NCBI GenBank assembly: GCA_900471605.1
Contig: UCEY01000001.1
Location: 89,493-153,492 of the forward strand
Direction: 5' to 3'
From: Hyphomicrobiales bacterium
GTDB lineage: Bacteria > Pseudomonadota > Alphaproteobacteria > Rhizobiales > Rhizobiaceae
DNA length: 64,000 nucleotides
The position numbers and the translations under genes are program-made. Under the pieces are notes generated by a model. It saw only the letters and a program-made list of their open reading frames with translations. It searched no databases and had not been told where the DNA came from. This document shows, piece by piece, positions 47,897 to 58,803 of this stretch (position 1 is the first letter of the stretch; each line of letters opens with the position of its first letter).

Positions 47897-48718
47897 GTGG
47901 AGAACAGAAAAAACTTCTTCCATCTGCACCTCATATCTGACTCGACGGGCGAGACTCTCATCTCCGCCGGACGTGCCGCATCGGCGCAGTTCCAGTCCTC
48001 GCTGGCGGTGGAACATGTCTATCCGCTGATCCGCAACCGCAAACAGCTGCTTGCCGTTCTGGAGGCCCTCGACCGTGAACCCGGGATCGTGCTCTATACG
48101 ATCGTTGATCAGGAGCTGGCCGAACTGATCGATCAGCGCTGCCGGGAAATGGGGCTGCCCTGCGTCAACGTCCTCGAACCCGTCATGGCGACATTCCAGG
48201 CCTATCTCGGCGCCCCGTCCCGTCGGCGGGTCGGCGCCCAGCACGCCCTCAATGCGGATTATTTCAAGCGCATCGAAGCGCTCAACTTCACCATGGACCA
48301 CGACGACGGCCAGATGCCGGAAGATTACGACGAGGCGGATGTCGTGCTGATCGGCATCAGCCGCACCTCGAAAACCCCGACCAGCATCTATCTCGCCAAT
48401 CGCGGCATCAAGACTGCCAACATCCCGATCGTGCCTGGCGTCGAGCTGCCCGAAAGTCTCTACCGGGCAACCCATCCCTTGATCGTCGGCCTGGTGGCTA
48501 CCACCGACCGCATCAGCCAGGTGCGTGAGAACCGCGAGCTCGGAGTTACCCAAGGCTTCGACCGGCGTCATTATACCGACCGTGCCACGATCAACGAGGA
48601 GCTGAAATATGCCCGGGCGCTCTGCGCCCGTCAGAATTGGCCGGTCATCGACGTGACGCGCCGGTCGATCGAGGAGACGGCGGCGGCAATCGTTGCGCTG
48701 CGCCCTAAGCTGCGTTAA
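47897..48718 (+). CDS. PEP-synthase-type regulatory kinase/pyrophosphorylase (DUF299 / PPSR family)
   Basis: A 273-residue protein of the bifunctional kinase/pyrophosphorylase family that in other bacteria phosphorylates and dephosphorylates phosphoenolpyruvate synthase or pyruvate phosphate dikinase. Seen: [20 protein letters not shown] at the N-terminus and the P-loop-like [20 protein letters not shown], with [20 protein letters not shown] between. The start is GTG at 47897. A pyruvate phosphate dikinase (PpdK) is the expected target in rhizobia but is not in this window. It is the first gene to the right of the putative origin and starts a plus-strand run maf-aroE-coaE-dnaQ. Confidence 0.9.
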   Translation: MENRKNFFHLHLISDSTGETLISAGRAASAQFQSSLAVEHVYPLIRNRKQLLAVLEALDREPGIVLYTIVDQELAELIDQRCREMGLPCVNVLEPVMATFQAYLGAPSRRRVGAQHALNADYFKRIEALNFTMDHDDGQMPEDYDEADVVLIGISRTSKTPTSIYLANRGIKTANIPIVPGVELPESLYRATHPLIVGLVATTDRISQVRENRELGVTQGFDRRHYTDRATINEELKYARALCARQNWPVIDVTRRSIEETAAAIVALRPKLR

Positions 48719-48751
48719 GCCGAGCCGCTTTGTTGCCTTTGGGAGATTTGC

Positions 48752-49345
48752 GTGACAGTGCCCCTGGTCCTTGCCTCCTCCAGCCCGTTCCGCCGGATGC
48801 TGATGGAAAATGCCGGTCTCACATTTGAAAGCCGCGCGGCCGATATCGACGAGCGGAAGATCGAGGCCGGACTGGAGGGTGCTACTCCCGACCAGGTGGC
48901 GCTGACGCTTGCCAGAGCAAAGGCGCTCGAAGTGAGCGGATATTTCCCTGGCGCGCTGGTGATCGGCTCGGACCAGACCATGTCGCTTGGAAACCGCGTC
49001 TACCACAAGCCGAAGACGCTTGCCGAAGCGAAGGAGAACCTGCTGTCTCTTTCGAACAGGACCCACCGCCTGAACAGCGCAATCGCCTTTGCGCGCGATG
49101 GTGAAATCGTCTGGGAACATGTCGCCCATGCGGACCTGACGGTTCGGATCTTGAGCGAAACCTTCGTTGACCGCTATCTGTCGCGCGTTGGCGAAAAGGT
49201 CTATGGCAGCATCGGGGCCTATCAGCTGGAAGGCGAGGGCATCCAGTTGTTTTCGAAAATCGAAGGCGACTATTTTACCATTCTCGGCCTGCCGATGCTG
49301 CCGCTCCTCGAAAAGCTTCGCGAACTGGGAGCGATCGATGGCTGA
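48752..49345 (+). CDS. maf: Maf-like nucleoside triphosphate pyrophosphatase
   Basis: A 197-residue Maf-family enzyme. Motifs: [19 protein letters not shown] at the N-terminus, [12 protein letters not shown] with the conserved aspartate, and [19 protein letters not shown] followed by [16 protein letters not shown]. Maf proteins hydrolyse non-canonical or modified nucleotides (dTTP, UTP, CTP classes). The start is GTG with GGGAG upstream. The end overlaps aroE by 8 nt. Position next to the origin genes is conserved in rhizobia. Confidence 0.93.
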   Translation: MTVPLVLASSSPFRRMLMENAGLTFESRAADIDERKIEAGLEGATPDQVALTLARAKALEVSGYFPGALVIGSDQTMSLGNRVYHKPKTLAEAKENLLSLSNRTHRLNSAIAFARDGEIVWEHVAHADLTVRILSETFVDRYLSRVGEKVYGSIGAYQLEGEGIQLFSKIEGDYFTILGLPMLPLLEKLRELGAIDG

Positions 49346-50195
49346 TTCACGTGAAACATTCTTGGTTAATGCTTTCGTAACGGGCTGGCCGGTGAAACAT
49401 TCCCGCTCGCCGCTGATCCACGGCCACTGGCTGAAGCAGTTTGGTATCGATGGGTCTTACCGGGCACACGCCGTCACCGAGGGGGATTTCCCCGCCTTCA
49501 TCCAATCGCTGAAAGACGGCAGTTCCGGTTTCCGCGGCGGCAACGTCACCATTCCCCACAAGGAACTCGCCTTCAGGCTGGCCGACCGGCCGGACGAACT
49601 GACGGAAGAACTCGGGGCATCGAATACGCTCTGGATGGAAGACGGCCTGTTGCATGCCACCAATACCGACGGTCATGGTTTCACCGCCAATCTCGACGAT
49701 CGTCATCCCGGCTGGGACAGGCGCGGCCGCGCGGTGATCTTCGGCGCCGGCGGTGCGAGCCGCGCCGTCATCCAGGCGATCCGCGATCGCGGCATCAGTG
49801 AGATCCACGTGGTCAACCGCACCCTGGCACGCGCCGTCGAACTTGCCGATCGTTTCGGCCCGAAGGTTCATGCCCATCCGGTGGAAGCGCTGGCCGAAGT
49901 CATGTCGGGTGCCGGGCTTTTCATCAACACCACGTCGCTCGGCATGGAAGGCGGCGAAGTGCCCGAGATTGATTTCTCGCCGCTGGCATCGGGCGCCGTG
50001 GTCACCGATATCATCTACGTGCCGTTGAAAACTCCGCTGCTCGCCCAGGCGGAGGCGCAAGGGTTCCCGATCGTCGACGGGCTCGGCATGCTGCTGCACC
50101 AGGCAGTACCCGGTTTCGAGAAATGGTTCGGCCGCCGGCCGGTCGTCGATAACGTCCTGCGGGACCTCGTCATCGCCGATATGGAAAAACACTGA
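49338..50195 (+). CDS. aroE: Shikimate dehydrogenase
   Basis: A 285-residue NADP-dependent enzyme of aromatic amino acid synthesis. Motifs: [19 protein letters not shown] (substrate site, S-R-S-P), [13 protein letters not shown] with the catalytic lysine, NTDGHGF with the catalytic-region Asp, the Rossmann loop [15 protein letters not shown], and [18 protein letters not shown]. The ATG at 49338 lies within the end of maf. Codons 3-6 (D-S-R-E-T region, MADSRETF) are read from a 15/16 parS sequence, so the N-terminus is shaped by that site. coaE starts directly after its stop. Confidence 0.96.
   Translation: MADSRETFLVNAFVTGWPVKHSRSPLIHGHWLKQFGIDGSYRAHAVTEGDFPAFIQSLKDGSSGFRGGNVTIPHKELAFRLADRPDELTEELGASNTLWMEDGLLHATNTDGHGFTANLDDRHPGWDRRGRAVIFGAGGASRAVIQAIRDRGISEIHVVNRTLARAVELADRFGPKVHAHPVEALAEVMSGAGLFINTTSLGMEGGEVPEIDFSPLASGAVVTDIIYVPLKTPLLAQAEAQGFPIVDGLGMLLHQAVPGFEKWFGRRPVVDNVLRDLVIADMEKH
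49343..49358. promoter_or_regulatory. parS site at the maf/aroE junction
   Basis: TGATTCACGTGAAACA matches TGTTTCACGTGAAACA at 15 of 16 positions. It overlaps the end of maf and codons 2-7 of aroE and lies 1.5 kb to the right of the putative origin, on the opposite side from parAB. Confidence 0.85.
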
Positions 50196-50807
50196 ATGAT
50201 CGTCATCGGTCTCACCGGCTCCATCGGAATGGGAAAATCGACGACCGCGAAAATGTTCGCGGACGAAGGCGTTCCGGTGAATGACGCCGATGCTGTCGTC
50301 CATGATCTCTACCGCACGGACGCCGTGGCGCCTGTCGGCGAGGCTTTTCCCGGAACTCTCAGGGATGGCGCCATCGATCGCCAGGAACTGTCCCGCCAGC
50401 TTTCGGTATCTCCGGAAAAATTCCCTGTCCTCGAGGCGATCGTGCATCCGCTGGTGCGTCGCCGCGAGGTCGATTTTCTCGCCCGCCACAGACAGGCCGG
50501 CACCGACCTCGTGCTCCTCGACATTCCGCTTCTTTTCGAAGTGAAAGGCGACAATCGCGTCGATGTCGTCGTCGTCGTCACCTGCGATCCACAGATACAG
50601 CGCGACAGGGTGCTTGCGCGCCTGGGCATGACCGAGGAAAAATTGGCGATGATTCTCTCCCGCCAGATGCCCGATGCGGAAAAACGGAAAAAAGCCGATT
50701 TTCTCGTCGATACCGGCCTTGGAATGGAAGCGGCGAGGGAGCAGGTGCGCGAGATCGTCGCCCGCCTGAAAGCTGGAAAGCCGAGCGGGAAAAACCCACA
50801 TGCGTGA
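50196..50807 (+). CDS. coaE: Dephospho-CoA kinase
   Basis: A 203-residue P-loop kinase for the last step of coenzyme A synthesis. The P-loop is VIGLTGSIGMGKSTTAKMF (residues 3-21), then DADAVVHDLY and VLLDIPLLFEVKGD, VVVVTCDPQIQRDRVLAR and LSRQMPDAEKRKKADFLVD. Length is normal. The ATG follows the aroE stop without a gap, and the stop overlaps dnaQ by 8 nt, so it is in the middle of the operon. Confidence 0.96.
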   Translation: MIVIGLTGSIGMGKSTTAKMFADEGVPVNDADAVVHDLYRTDAVAPVGEAFPGTLRDGAIDRQELSRQLSVSPEKFPVLEAIVHPLVRRREVDFLARHRQAGTDLVLLDIPLLFEVKGDNRVDVVVVVTCDPQIQRDRVLARLGMTEEKLAMILSRQMPDAEKRKKADFLVDTGLGMEAAREQVREIVARLKAGKPSGKNPHA

Positions 50808-51504
50808 GATCATCTTCGATACGGAAACCACCGGCCTCGAATCGAAACTCGACCGGGTGATCGAAATCGGCGGCATCGAGCTGGTCAACAATTTCCCGAC
50901 CGGGAGAACGCTGCATCTCTACATCAACCCGGGCGACCGCAAGGTCCACCCGGACGCGCTCGCCGTCCACGGCATCACCGACGAATTCCTGAAGGACAAG
51001 CCGAGCTTCGGCGACGTCGTGCAGCAGATCATCGAATTTTTCGACGGCGCCAAGTGGATCGCCCATAACGCCACCTTCGACATGGGCTTCATCAACGCGG
51101 AATTCGCCCGTCTCGGCATCCCGCCTGTCATGTCCGACCAGGTCATCGATACGCTGGCCATGGCGCGCCGCAAACATCCGATGGGCCCGAATTCGCTGGA
51201 TGCGCTCTGCCGGCGTTACGGCATCGACAATGCCCACCGCACCAAGCACGGCGCGCTGCTCGACTCCGAACTGCTGGCCGAAGTCTATATCGAGATGACC
51301 GGCGGCCGTCAGACCGCTCTTGGCCTGATGGGCAATGAACGGTCTTCGACGGTGGTCGAGGTCGAGGAAGTGATGATCGAGGTTGCCGGTCGTCCGCGGC
51401 CGCTCGCCAGCCGGCTGACCGAAACCGAGTTGCAGTCGCATGCCGCCATGGTCGCATCGCTGAAGGACAAGGCGGTCTGGCTGAAATACAAGCTGGCCGA
51501 ATAA
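50800..51504 (+). CDS. dnaQ: DNA polymerase III epsilon subunit (3'-5' exonuclease)
   Basis: A 234-residue DEDDh proofreading exonuclease. ExoI is IIFDTETTGLES (residues 4-15), ExoII is IAHNATFDMGFIN, and ExoIII has HGALLDSELLAEVY. The C-terminal part after residue 180 is the linker and polymerase-binding tail, ending in KAVWLKYKLAE as in rhizobial DnaQ. It overlaps coaE by 8 nt and is the last gene of the aroE-coaE-dnaQ run, closed by a strong terminator. Confidence 0.95.
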   Translation: MREIIFDTETTGLESKLDRVIEIGGIELVNNFPTGRTLHLYINPGDRKVHPDALAVHGITDEFLKDKPSFGDVVQQIIEFFDGAKWIAHNATFDMGFINAEFARLGIPPVMSDQVIDTLAMARRKHPMGPNSLDALCRRYGIDNAHRTKHGALLDSELLAEVYIEMTGGRQTALGLMGNERSSTVVEVEEVMIEVAGRPRPLASRLTETELQSHAAMVASLKDKAVWLKYKLAE

Positions 51505-51534
51505 AAAAGCCCGGGTCGCGAAACCCGGGCTTTT
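51505..51534 (+). terminator. Bidirectional intrinsic terminator (dnaQ / secB)
   Basis: AAAAGCCCGGGT (51505-51516) and ACCCGGGCTTTT (51523-51534) form a 12-bp stem around CGCGAA. T-runs exist on both strands; it lies between convergent dnaQ and secB. Confidence 0.93.
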
Positions 51535-51555
51535 CTCAATCAAGACAATTCGATC

Positions 51556-52032
51556 TCAGCTGTCGAGCGCCTGAACCTTGGACCGGGCCTGTTCCTCGGC
51601 CATGCGCTGCGTGAACATCTGCGCGAAATCGATCGGGTCGATCATCAGCGGCGGGAAGCCGCCGTTGCGCGTCACGTCGGCGATGATCTGGCGGGCGAAC
51701 GGGAACAGCAGGCGCGGGCATTCGATGAACAGCAGCGGCAGCATGTGCTCCTGCGGGAAACCGGTGATGCGGAAGACGCCGCCATAAACCAGTTCGGCCG
51801 CGAAAACGACCTTGTCGCCTTCCTTGGCTTCGGCGTTCAGCGTCAGGATAACGTCGAAATCGGCTTCGGAAAGCGGATTGGCATTGACGTTGACGTTGAT
51901 GTTGATCGACGGCGCCTTGTCGCGCGACTGCAACGAACGCGGAGCGCCCGGGTTCTCGAAGGAGAGATCCTTGGTGTATTGCGCCAGGATGTTGAGGGAC
52001 GGAGTTTCGGCCTGGTTGTTATCGTCTGCCAT
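51556..52032 (-). CDS. secB: Protein-export chaperone SecB
   Basis: A 158-residue cytoplasmic tetrameric chaperone that holds preproteins for SecA. Family blocks: [58 protein letters not shown] and [18 protein letters not shown]. The ATG at 52032 (MADDNNQAE) has GAGGA about 7 nt upstream; upstream in-frame codons are not conserved. It lies 83 nt from fxsA on the same strand. Its position beside dnaQ is conserved in rhizobia. Confidence 0.96.
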   Translation of the reverse strand: MADDNNQAETPSLNILAQYTKDLSFENPGAPRSLQSRDKAPSININVNVNANPLSEADFDVILTLNAEAKEGDKVVFAAELVYGGVFRITGFPQEHMLPLLFIECPRLLFPFARQIIADVTRNGGFPPLMIDPIDFAQMFTQRMAEEQARSKVQALDS

Positions 52033-52115
52033 TGGAATTCCTCGAGGCTTTGGAGCGTTGAGGCCCTCTAACATTTCGCTTGGGGGCTTACAACCCTAGC
52101 CATCCGGCTGACCGA

Positions 52116-52631
52116 TCAGGGTTCGCGGCCTTTCGGTCCGGCCCAGGGCGACGACGGGTTGGGCTCGCGATGATAATCCTCTTCGTCGAGATCGACCACC
52201 GGCCCCGTCTTTTTGGACTCGGGCGAGGGCCTCGGGCTTTCGTAACGATAGCTCTCGCTGCGCGGCGAGCGGACCACCACGATGCGGCGGCCGATCACCG
52301 ACCAGATCAGGCTGCGCACAAAGGGAATGAACAGCGCCAGCCCGATGATGTCCGTGATGAACCCGGGCAGCAGCAGCATGATGCCGGCAACGACAATCAT
52401 CGCGCCGTCGATCAGCGCCCGGCCGGGTGCGCGTCCGTCGCGGCTTTCGGCGGAAATCTGTCTCAGGATCTGTGTCCCCTGGCTGCGCAGGAGGATGGCA
52501 CCGAGCACTGCCGTGCCGATCACCAGGCCGAGTGTCGTCCAGAGGCCGAGAGCTTTGCCGACAAGCACGAAACCCGCGATTTCGGCGAGCGGCCAGCCGA
52601 TCAGAAGGAGCGGCACGAGAAAGAAGCGCAT
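52116..52631 (-). CDS. FxsA-family membrane protein
   Basis: A 171-residue cytoplasmic-membrane protein of the FxsA family, named for suppression of F exclusion of phage T7 in E. coli. Three or four hydrophobic helices are visible (MRFFLVPLLLIGWPLAEIAG, TLGLVIGTAVLGAILLRSQG, IVVAGIMLLLPGFITDIIGL), with LRQISAESRDGRAPGRALID between. The C-terminal 55 residues are polar and proline-rich, without clear homology. The ATG at 52631 has AGGGAA upstream. It is divergent from the Tim44-like gene. The physiological role is unknown. Confidence 0.88.
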   Translation of the reverse strand: MRFFLVPLLLIGWPLAEIAGFVLVGKALGLWTTLGLVIGTAVLGAILLRSQGTQILRQISAESRDGRAPGRALIDGAMIVVAGIMLLLPGFITDIIGLALFIPFVRSLIWSVIGRRIVVVRSPRSESYRYESPRPSPESKKTGPVVDLDEEDYHREPNPSSPWAGPKGREP

Positions 52632-52757
52632 GATATTCCCTGTGTCGTGATATGCGGTTGCGCGCAAAGCGCTAACGTCTTCGCCATTTGAATGATAGGC
52701 GTATGCAGACTATATGAGAAACTGCACCGAATATTTAAACGCCAAATGCGGGTTAAG

Positions 52758-53456
52758 ATGGGCTCCAACGACTTCATAACACTCTTTTTCCTTGTCGCAG
52801 CGGTTCTGATCTTCCTGCAACTGCGCAGTGTGCTCGGACGCCGGACAGGAAACGAGAAGCCGCCGTTCGATCCTTACAGCCCCCGCGACGTGGCGAAAAA
52901 TCCGGGCGGCGACGACAGCAAGGTCGTGACCTTGCCGCGCCGCGACGCCACCGACGACGAGCAGCGTTATGCGGATGTCGACGCCGTTGCCAAGCCGGAT
53001 ACGCCGCTCAACGCAGCACTGCGCGAAGTGGTCAAGTCCGATCCCTCCTTCCGTCCCCGCGAGTTCCTCAACGGTGCCCGCATGGCTTACGAGATGATCG
53101 TCATGGCCTTTGCCGATGGCGACCGGAAGACGCTGAAAGGTCTCCTCTCGAAGGAAGTCTTCGACGGTTTCGATACGGCGATCACCGAGCGCGAATCCCG
53201 AGGCGAGGTGGTGAAGTCCACCTTCGTCGGCATCGACAAGGCGGATATCACCCATGCGGCCGTCAAGGACGCCGAGGAGCAGATCACCGTGCGGATCGTC
53301 AGCCAGCTCATTTCCGCCACCTATGACAAGGCGGGTGCGCTGATCGACGGCGACCAGGAAACCGTGGCCGAGGTCACCGACATCTGGACCTTCGCCCGCG
53401 ACATCCGTTCCCGCGATCCGAACTGGAGACTGGTCGCAACCGAATCCGAACAATGA
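52758..53456 (+). CDS. Tim44-like (TimA) domain protein
   Basis: A 232-residue membrane-anchored protein. A single N-terminal helix (ITLFFLVAAVLIFLQLRSVL, residues 6-25) is followed by a polar linker and a C-terminal Tim44 domain (about 90-230: FLNGARMAYEMIVMAFADGD, LSKEVFDGFDTAI, ITVRIVSQLISATYD). The alphaproteobacterial TimA family is related to mitochondrial Tim44, a presequence-translocase component; its bacterial partner is not firmly known. The ATG at 52758 is placed before the helix. The stop overlaps mltA as ATGA, beginning a four-gene overlapping operon with mltA, smr and an XRE gene. Confidence 0.88.
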   Translation: MGSNDFITLFFLVAAVLIFLQLRSVLGRRTGNEKPPFDPYSPRDVAKNPGGDDSKVVTLPRRDATDDEQRYADVDAVAKPDTPLNAALREVVKSDPSFRPREFLNGARMAYEMIVMAFADGDRKTLKGLLSKEVFDGFDTAITERESRGEVVKSTFVGIDKADITHAAVKDAEEQITVRIVSQLISATYDKAGALIDGDQETVAEVTDIWTFARDIRSRDPNWRLVATESEQ

Positions 53457-54571
53457 CCGTGAATTCTGCGGATTATACTCTTCGACCCGTATCCTTCTCC
53501 GACCTTGCAGGTTGGAGTGAAGACGATCCGACCGCGCTGTTTGCCGGCATGCGCGCGTCGCTGGAGCATATCCGCAAGGTCAAGCCCTATCGGACCGGCG
53601 CCCTCGGCCTGACTGCCGAAGAACTTGCCACCCTTGTCGAAGCCGCCCGGGATGTCCCGGGCGATCCTGTTTCCGCCAGGGCCTTTTTCGAAACGCACTG
53701 TCGGCCCTTCCTGATTTCCCGCAACGACGGCCGGCGCGGTTTCGTCACCGCCTTCTACGAGCCGGAGATCGAAGTCTCGGAAACGCGCGACGATATCTGG
53801 ACCCATCCCTTCCATTATCGCCCCGACGACCTTGTCGATCTCGACGACAACAGTCGGCCGGCGGGATTGGACTCCGGCTACATGTTCGGCCGGCAGACGC
53901 CGGAAGGGATCGTTCCCTATCCGGATCGTGGTGAGATCGACCGCGGTTTTCTCGAAGGCCGAGGTCTGGAGATCGCCTATGCGAAATCGAAGGTCGATGT
54001 CTTCTTCATCCATGTCCAGGGCGCGGCGAGGCTGAAATATCCGGATGGAACTATCCGGCGGATCACCTATGCGGCCAAGGCGGGCCATCCGTTCTCGCCG
54101 ATCGGCAAGCTGTTGATCGACCGCGGCGAGATCGATCCGTCGAAAATTTCCATGCAGAGCATTCGCGCCTGGCTGACTGAGAATCCGGCTAAGGTTGATG
54201 AGGTCCTCTGGCATAATCGTTCATATATCTTCTTCCGGGAGGCGGATGTATCCGATCCGTCGCTCGGGCCGGTCGCCGCCGCCAAGGTGCCGTTGATCCC
54301 CGGCCGTTCGCTGGCGGTAGATCGCCAGATCCACACATTCGGTTTTCCCTTTTTCATCCGCTCCGAGACGCTGACCCATATCGACGGGGGAAAACCCTTC
54401 GCCCGGCTGATGCTCGCGCTCGATACCGGCTCGGCGATCGTCGGCCCGGCGCGGGGCGACATTTTCACCGGATCCGGTTTCGAGGCGGGTGAACTTGCCG
54501 GAACGGTGCGCAACGACGCGGATTTCTATATCCTCATCCCCAGGGCAGCGGCCGTCAGGTACGGCGGATGA
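53453..54571 (+). CDS. mltA: Membrane-bound lytic transglycosylase A (MltA) family protein
   Basis: A 372-residue protein with the MltA barrel domain (about 75-230: FVTAFYEPEIEVSETRDDIW, LDSGYMFGRQTPEGIVPYPDR, VDVFFIHVQGAARLKYPDG) and the C-terminal 3D domain with LMLALDTGSAIVGPARGDIF and the conserved catalytic aspartate. It cleaves peptidoglycan glycosidic bonds. Oddly, no signal peptide or lipobox is visible at the N-terminus (MTVNSADYTLRPVSFSDL), and the start is fixed by an ATGA overlap with the Tim44-like gene. Many rhizobial homologues share this start, so export may be unusual or the protein may be cytoplasmic; not resolved here. Confidence 0.9.
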   Translation: MTVNSADYTLRPVSFSDLAGWSEDDPTALFAGMRASLEHIRKVKPYRTGALGLTAEELATLVEAARDVPGDPVSARAFFETHCRPFLISRNDGRRGFVTAFYEPEIEVSETRDDIWTHPFHYRPDDLVDLDDNSRPAGLDSGYMFGRQTPEGIVPYPDRGEIDRGFLEGRGLEIAYAKSKVDVFFIHVQGAARLKYPDGTIRRITYAAKAGHPFSPIGKLLIDRGEIDPSKISMQSIRAWLTENPAKVDEVLWHNRSYIFFREADVSDPSLGPVAAAKVPLIPGRSLAVDRQIHTFGFPFFIRSETLTHIDGGKPFARLMLALDTGSAIVGPARGDIFTGSGFEAGELAGTVRNDADFYILIPRAAAVRYGG

Positions 54572-55161
54572 AGGGCGGCCGCAAACTCGATCCGGAAGAG
54601 CGGATATTGTGGGGCAGGGTCGCCAAGTCCGCCCGCGCCCTGCCGGGCCGCATGAAGGAAATCCTCGAATTCGAGGAGGCCGAGGCTGCCAGGCTCGCCG
54701 CGGAAGAGGCAGCGGTCGAAGCCGCAAAGCCGAAACCTGCGCCGAGGCAGGAAAGTTTCGCGGTCGAGCTTCCGGTGTCGGTCCCGACCCGGCGGCCGGT
54801 GGGTTCTCATCAGCCGCTTGAAAAACCGGTCAAGAAAAAGCTCGCCAAGGGCCGGCTGCCGATCGACGCGCGCCTCGATCTTCATGGACTTTTCCAGGGC
54901 GAGGCCCACGACCTGCTTCTGGATTTTCTGCTGAGGGCGCATGAACGCGGTCTCCGCCACGTCCTGGTGATCACCGGCAAGGGCAGCTCGATGGGTAGCG
55001 AAGGCGCGCTCCGCCGCGCCGTGCCTCTATGGTTTTCGAAGGCCGAGTTCCGGTTCCTGATTTCCTCCTATGAATGGGCGGCTCGCCATCACGGCGGCGA
55101 GGGTGCCATGTATGTGCGTCTCTCTCGCGGCAGAGGGGACAGTCGCGGAGATCGGGAATGA
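54568..55161 (+). CDS. Smr-domain protein
   Basis: A 197-residue protein with a C-terminal Smr domain. LDLHG is at residues 103-107 (ARLDLHGLFQGEAHDLLLDF) and TGKGS at 136-140, the family nuclease/ATP-like motifs; the domain ends near GGEGAMYVRL. The N-terminal 90 residues are charged and Pro/Ala-rich, with an initial KLDPEERILWGRVAKS segment typical of proteobacterial Smr proteins. Related proteins act as nucleases on collided or aberrant RNA/DNA substrates. Start overlaps mltA and stop overlaps the XRE gene, both as ATGA. Confidence 0.88.
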   Translation: MKGGRKLDPEERILWGRVAKSARALPGRMKEILEFEEAEAARLAAEEAAVEAAKPKPAPRQESFAVELPVSVPTRRPVGSHQPLEKPVKKKLAKGRLPIDARLDLHGLFQGEAHDLLLDFLLRAHERGLRHVLVITGKGSSMGSEGALRRAVPLWFSKAEFRFLISSYEWAARHHGGEGAMYVRLSRGRGDSRGDRE

Positions 55162-55523
55162 CGCCCTTCGGTCATGCGCTCCGGGAGCTGCGTCGTCGCA
55201 GGGGCATCACCCAGCGCGAGCTCGCCGCGGCGATCGGCGTCACCCCCGCCTATCTCTCGGCGCTCGAACACGGAAAACGCGGCCGCCCCACCTTCGAATT
55301 GCTGCAGCGGATTGCCGGTTATTTCAACGTCATCTGGGACGAGGCGGAGGAGCTTTTCCGGTTGGCCGAAGCCTCCCATCCGAAAGTCATGCTCGACACC
55401 GCGGGTCTGCCGCCATCCTATACAGGCTTTGCCAATCGGCTGGCGCAGCGGATTCGCTCTTTGCCACCGGACGTGATAGAAGAAATGGACACGCTCCTCA
55501 AAAAAGCCGAGATACGGGGCTGA
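55158..55523 (+). CDS. XRE-family helix-turn-helix transcriptional regulator
   Basis: A 121-residue regulator. An HTH_3 domain occupies residues 5-60 (ALRELRRRRGITQRELAAAI, VTPAYLSALEHGKRG). The C-terminal half (IRSLPPDVIEEMDTLLKKAE) is short, predicted helical, with no sensor domain recognised. The ATG at 55158 overlaps the smr stop as ATGA, ending the Tim44-mltA-smr-XRE operon; 138 nt separate it from gyrB. It may autoregulate this operon or act on cell-envelope genes, but no operator is identified. Confidence 0.9.
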   Translation: MTPFGHALRELRRRRGITQRELAAAIGVTPAYLSALEHGKRGRPTFELLQRIAGYFNVIWDEAEELFRLAEASHPKVMLDTAGLPPSYTGFANRLAQRIRSLPPDVIEEMDTLLKKAEIRG

Positions 55524-55658
55524 ATTCGCCACGCATCCACGGCTTTCGTGCCGTATTGGGGAGGCTCAACCTTTAGAAACCGCCCCGATTTCCCTATATT
55601 CTGAGGGTGGAATGGCTGGTGATTCGCTAACCGGCATCTCAAACGAATTGGAAGATAA

Positions 55659-58097
<2,439 letters not shown>

Positions 58098-58107
58098 GTT
58101 GATCCGA

Positions 58108-58139
58108 ACGCGACGGCAGCTTTCCCGTTGTCGTCGCGT
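58108..58139 (+). other. Stem-loop after gyrB
   Basis: ACGCGACGGCA (58108-58118) pairs with TGTCGTCGCGT (58129-58139), 11 bp with one G-U, around a 10-nt loop. It starts 11 nt after the gyrB stop. There is no T-tract, so intrinsic termination is doubtful. Confidence 0.5.
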
Positions 58140-58185
58140 GATAGGCATCCGTGCGTCCGGCGGCGCGGAGGAGGAGATTGACCTT

Positions 58186-58776
58186 ATGAGCGACGATAAC
58201 CTCGTGCCGTTCCGGCGCCGCGACAATCTCGACAGATTTGCAAATTCGCCCCTTGTCGATGGGCGTTACGGTGCAGCGGATCCGGAACGGCTGTCCGCCT
58301 TCGAAGAGCGATACGGCATCCGCTTCTCGGATGCCTACCGGCGTTTTCTGCTGCGGGAGAACGGGCTCGACTATACGCTGTCGCCGCGGGCCGTGTCGGG
58401 ACTGCCCGACGAAGAGCGCCAGGATGCCATGGTGCTTTGCGACATCAACACGCTGTTCGGCATCGGCAATGGGCATGCCTATTTCGACCTCGAAGTCATC
58501 GCCACGGAAATGGGCTTCCATGACTATCGCCTGACGCCCTTTGCCCATGTCGTCGGGCTGGGCGGAGATTTCTCCACGCTCGTTGAAATCGGAGCAGGTA
58601 GCTATGCCGGCAGCATCATCTATACCGACGGCGAACTCTTCCGGGGAATGCAGCAGGATATCCTGGCCGGCAAGTCCGTCGACGAGGCCGTCGAGTATTT
58701 CACCGAGATTGGCTATTACAGCCCGATCGCCACGGATTTCGACGATCTCATCGCCAAATACAGCCGGCTGAGCTGA
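58186..58776 (+). CDS. SMI1/KNR4 (SUKH) family protein
   Basis: A 196-residue cytoplasmic protein with the SUKH fold pattern: RLSAFEERYGIRFSDAYRRF (helix and the family Y-R-F region), LLRENGLDYTLSPRAVSGLP, and FAHVVGLGGDFSTLVEIG with IIYTDGELFRGM. SUKH proteins include many immunity proteins to contact or polymorphic toxins, and also housekeeping members. A GGAGGAGGAG sequence lies about 9 nt before the ATG at 58186. No toxin gene is seen beside it; it stands between gyrB and a parS pair, so a toxin-immunity role is not supported. Confidence 0.8.
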   Translation: MSDDNLVPFRRRDNLDRFANSPLVDGRYGAADPERLSAFEERYGIRFSDAYRRFLLRENGLDYTLSPRAVSGLPDEERQDAMVLCDINTLFGIGNGHAYFDLEVIATEMGFHDYRLTPFAHVVGLGGDFSTLVEIGAGSYAGSIIYTDGELFRGMQQDILAGKSVDEAVEYFTEIGYYSPIATDFDDLIAKYSRLS

Positions 58777-58803
58777 GAGCTGCGACGTTGTCCAGCTCGA
58801 AAA

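Noticed and set aside
58186..58776. Toxin-immunity locus suggested by the SUKH protein
   Set aside because: No toxin, secretion or recombination gene is adjacent; neighbours are housekeeping genes.
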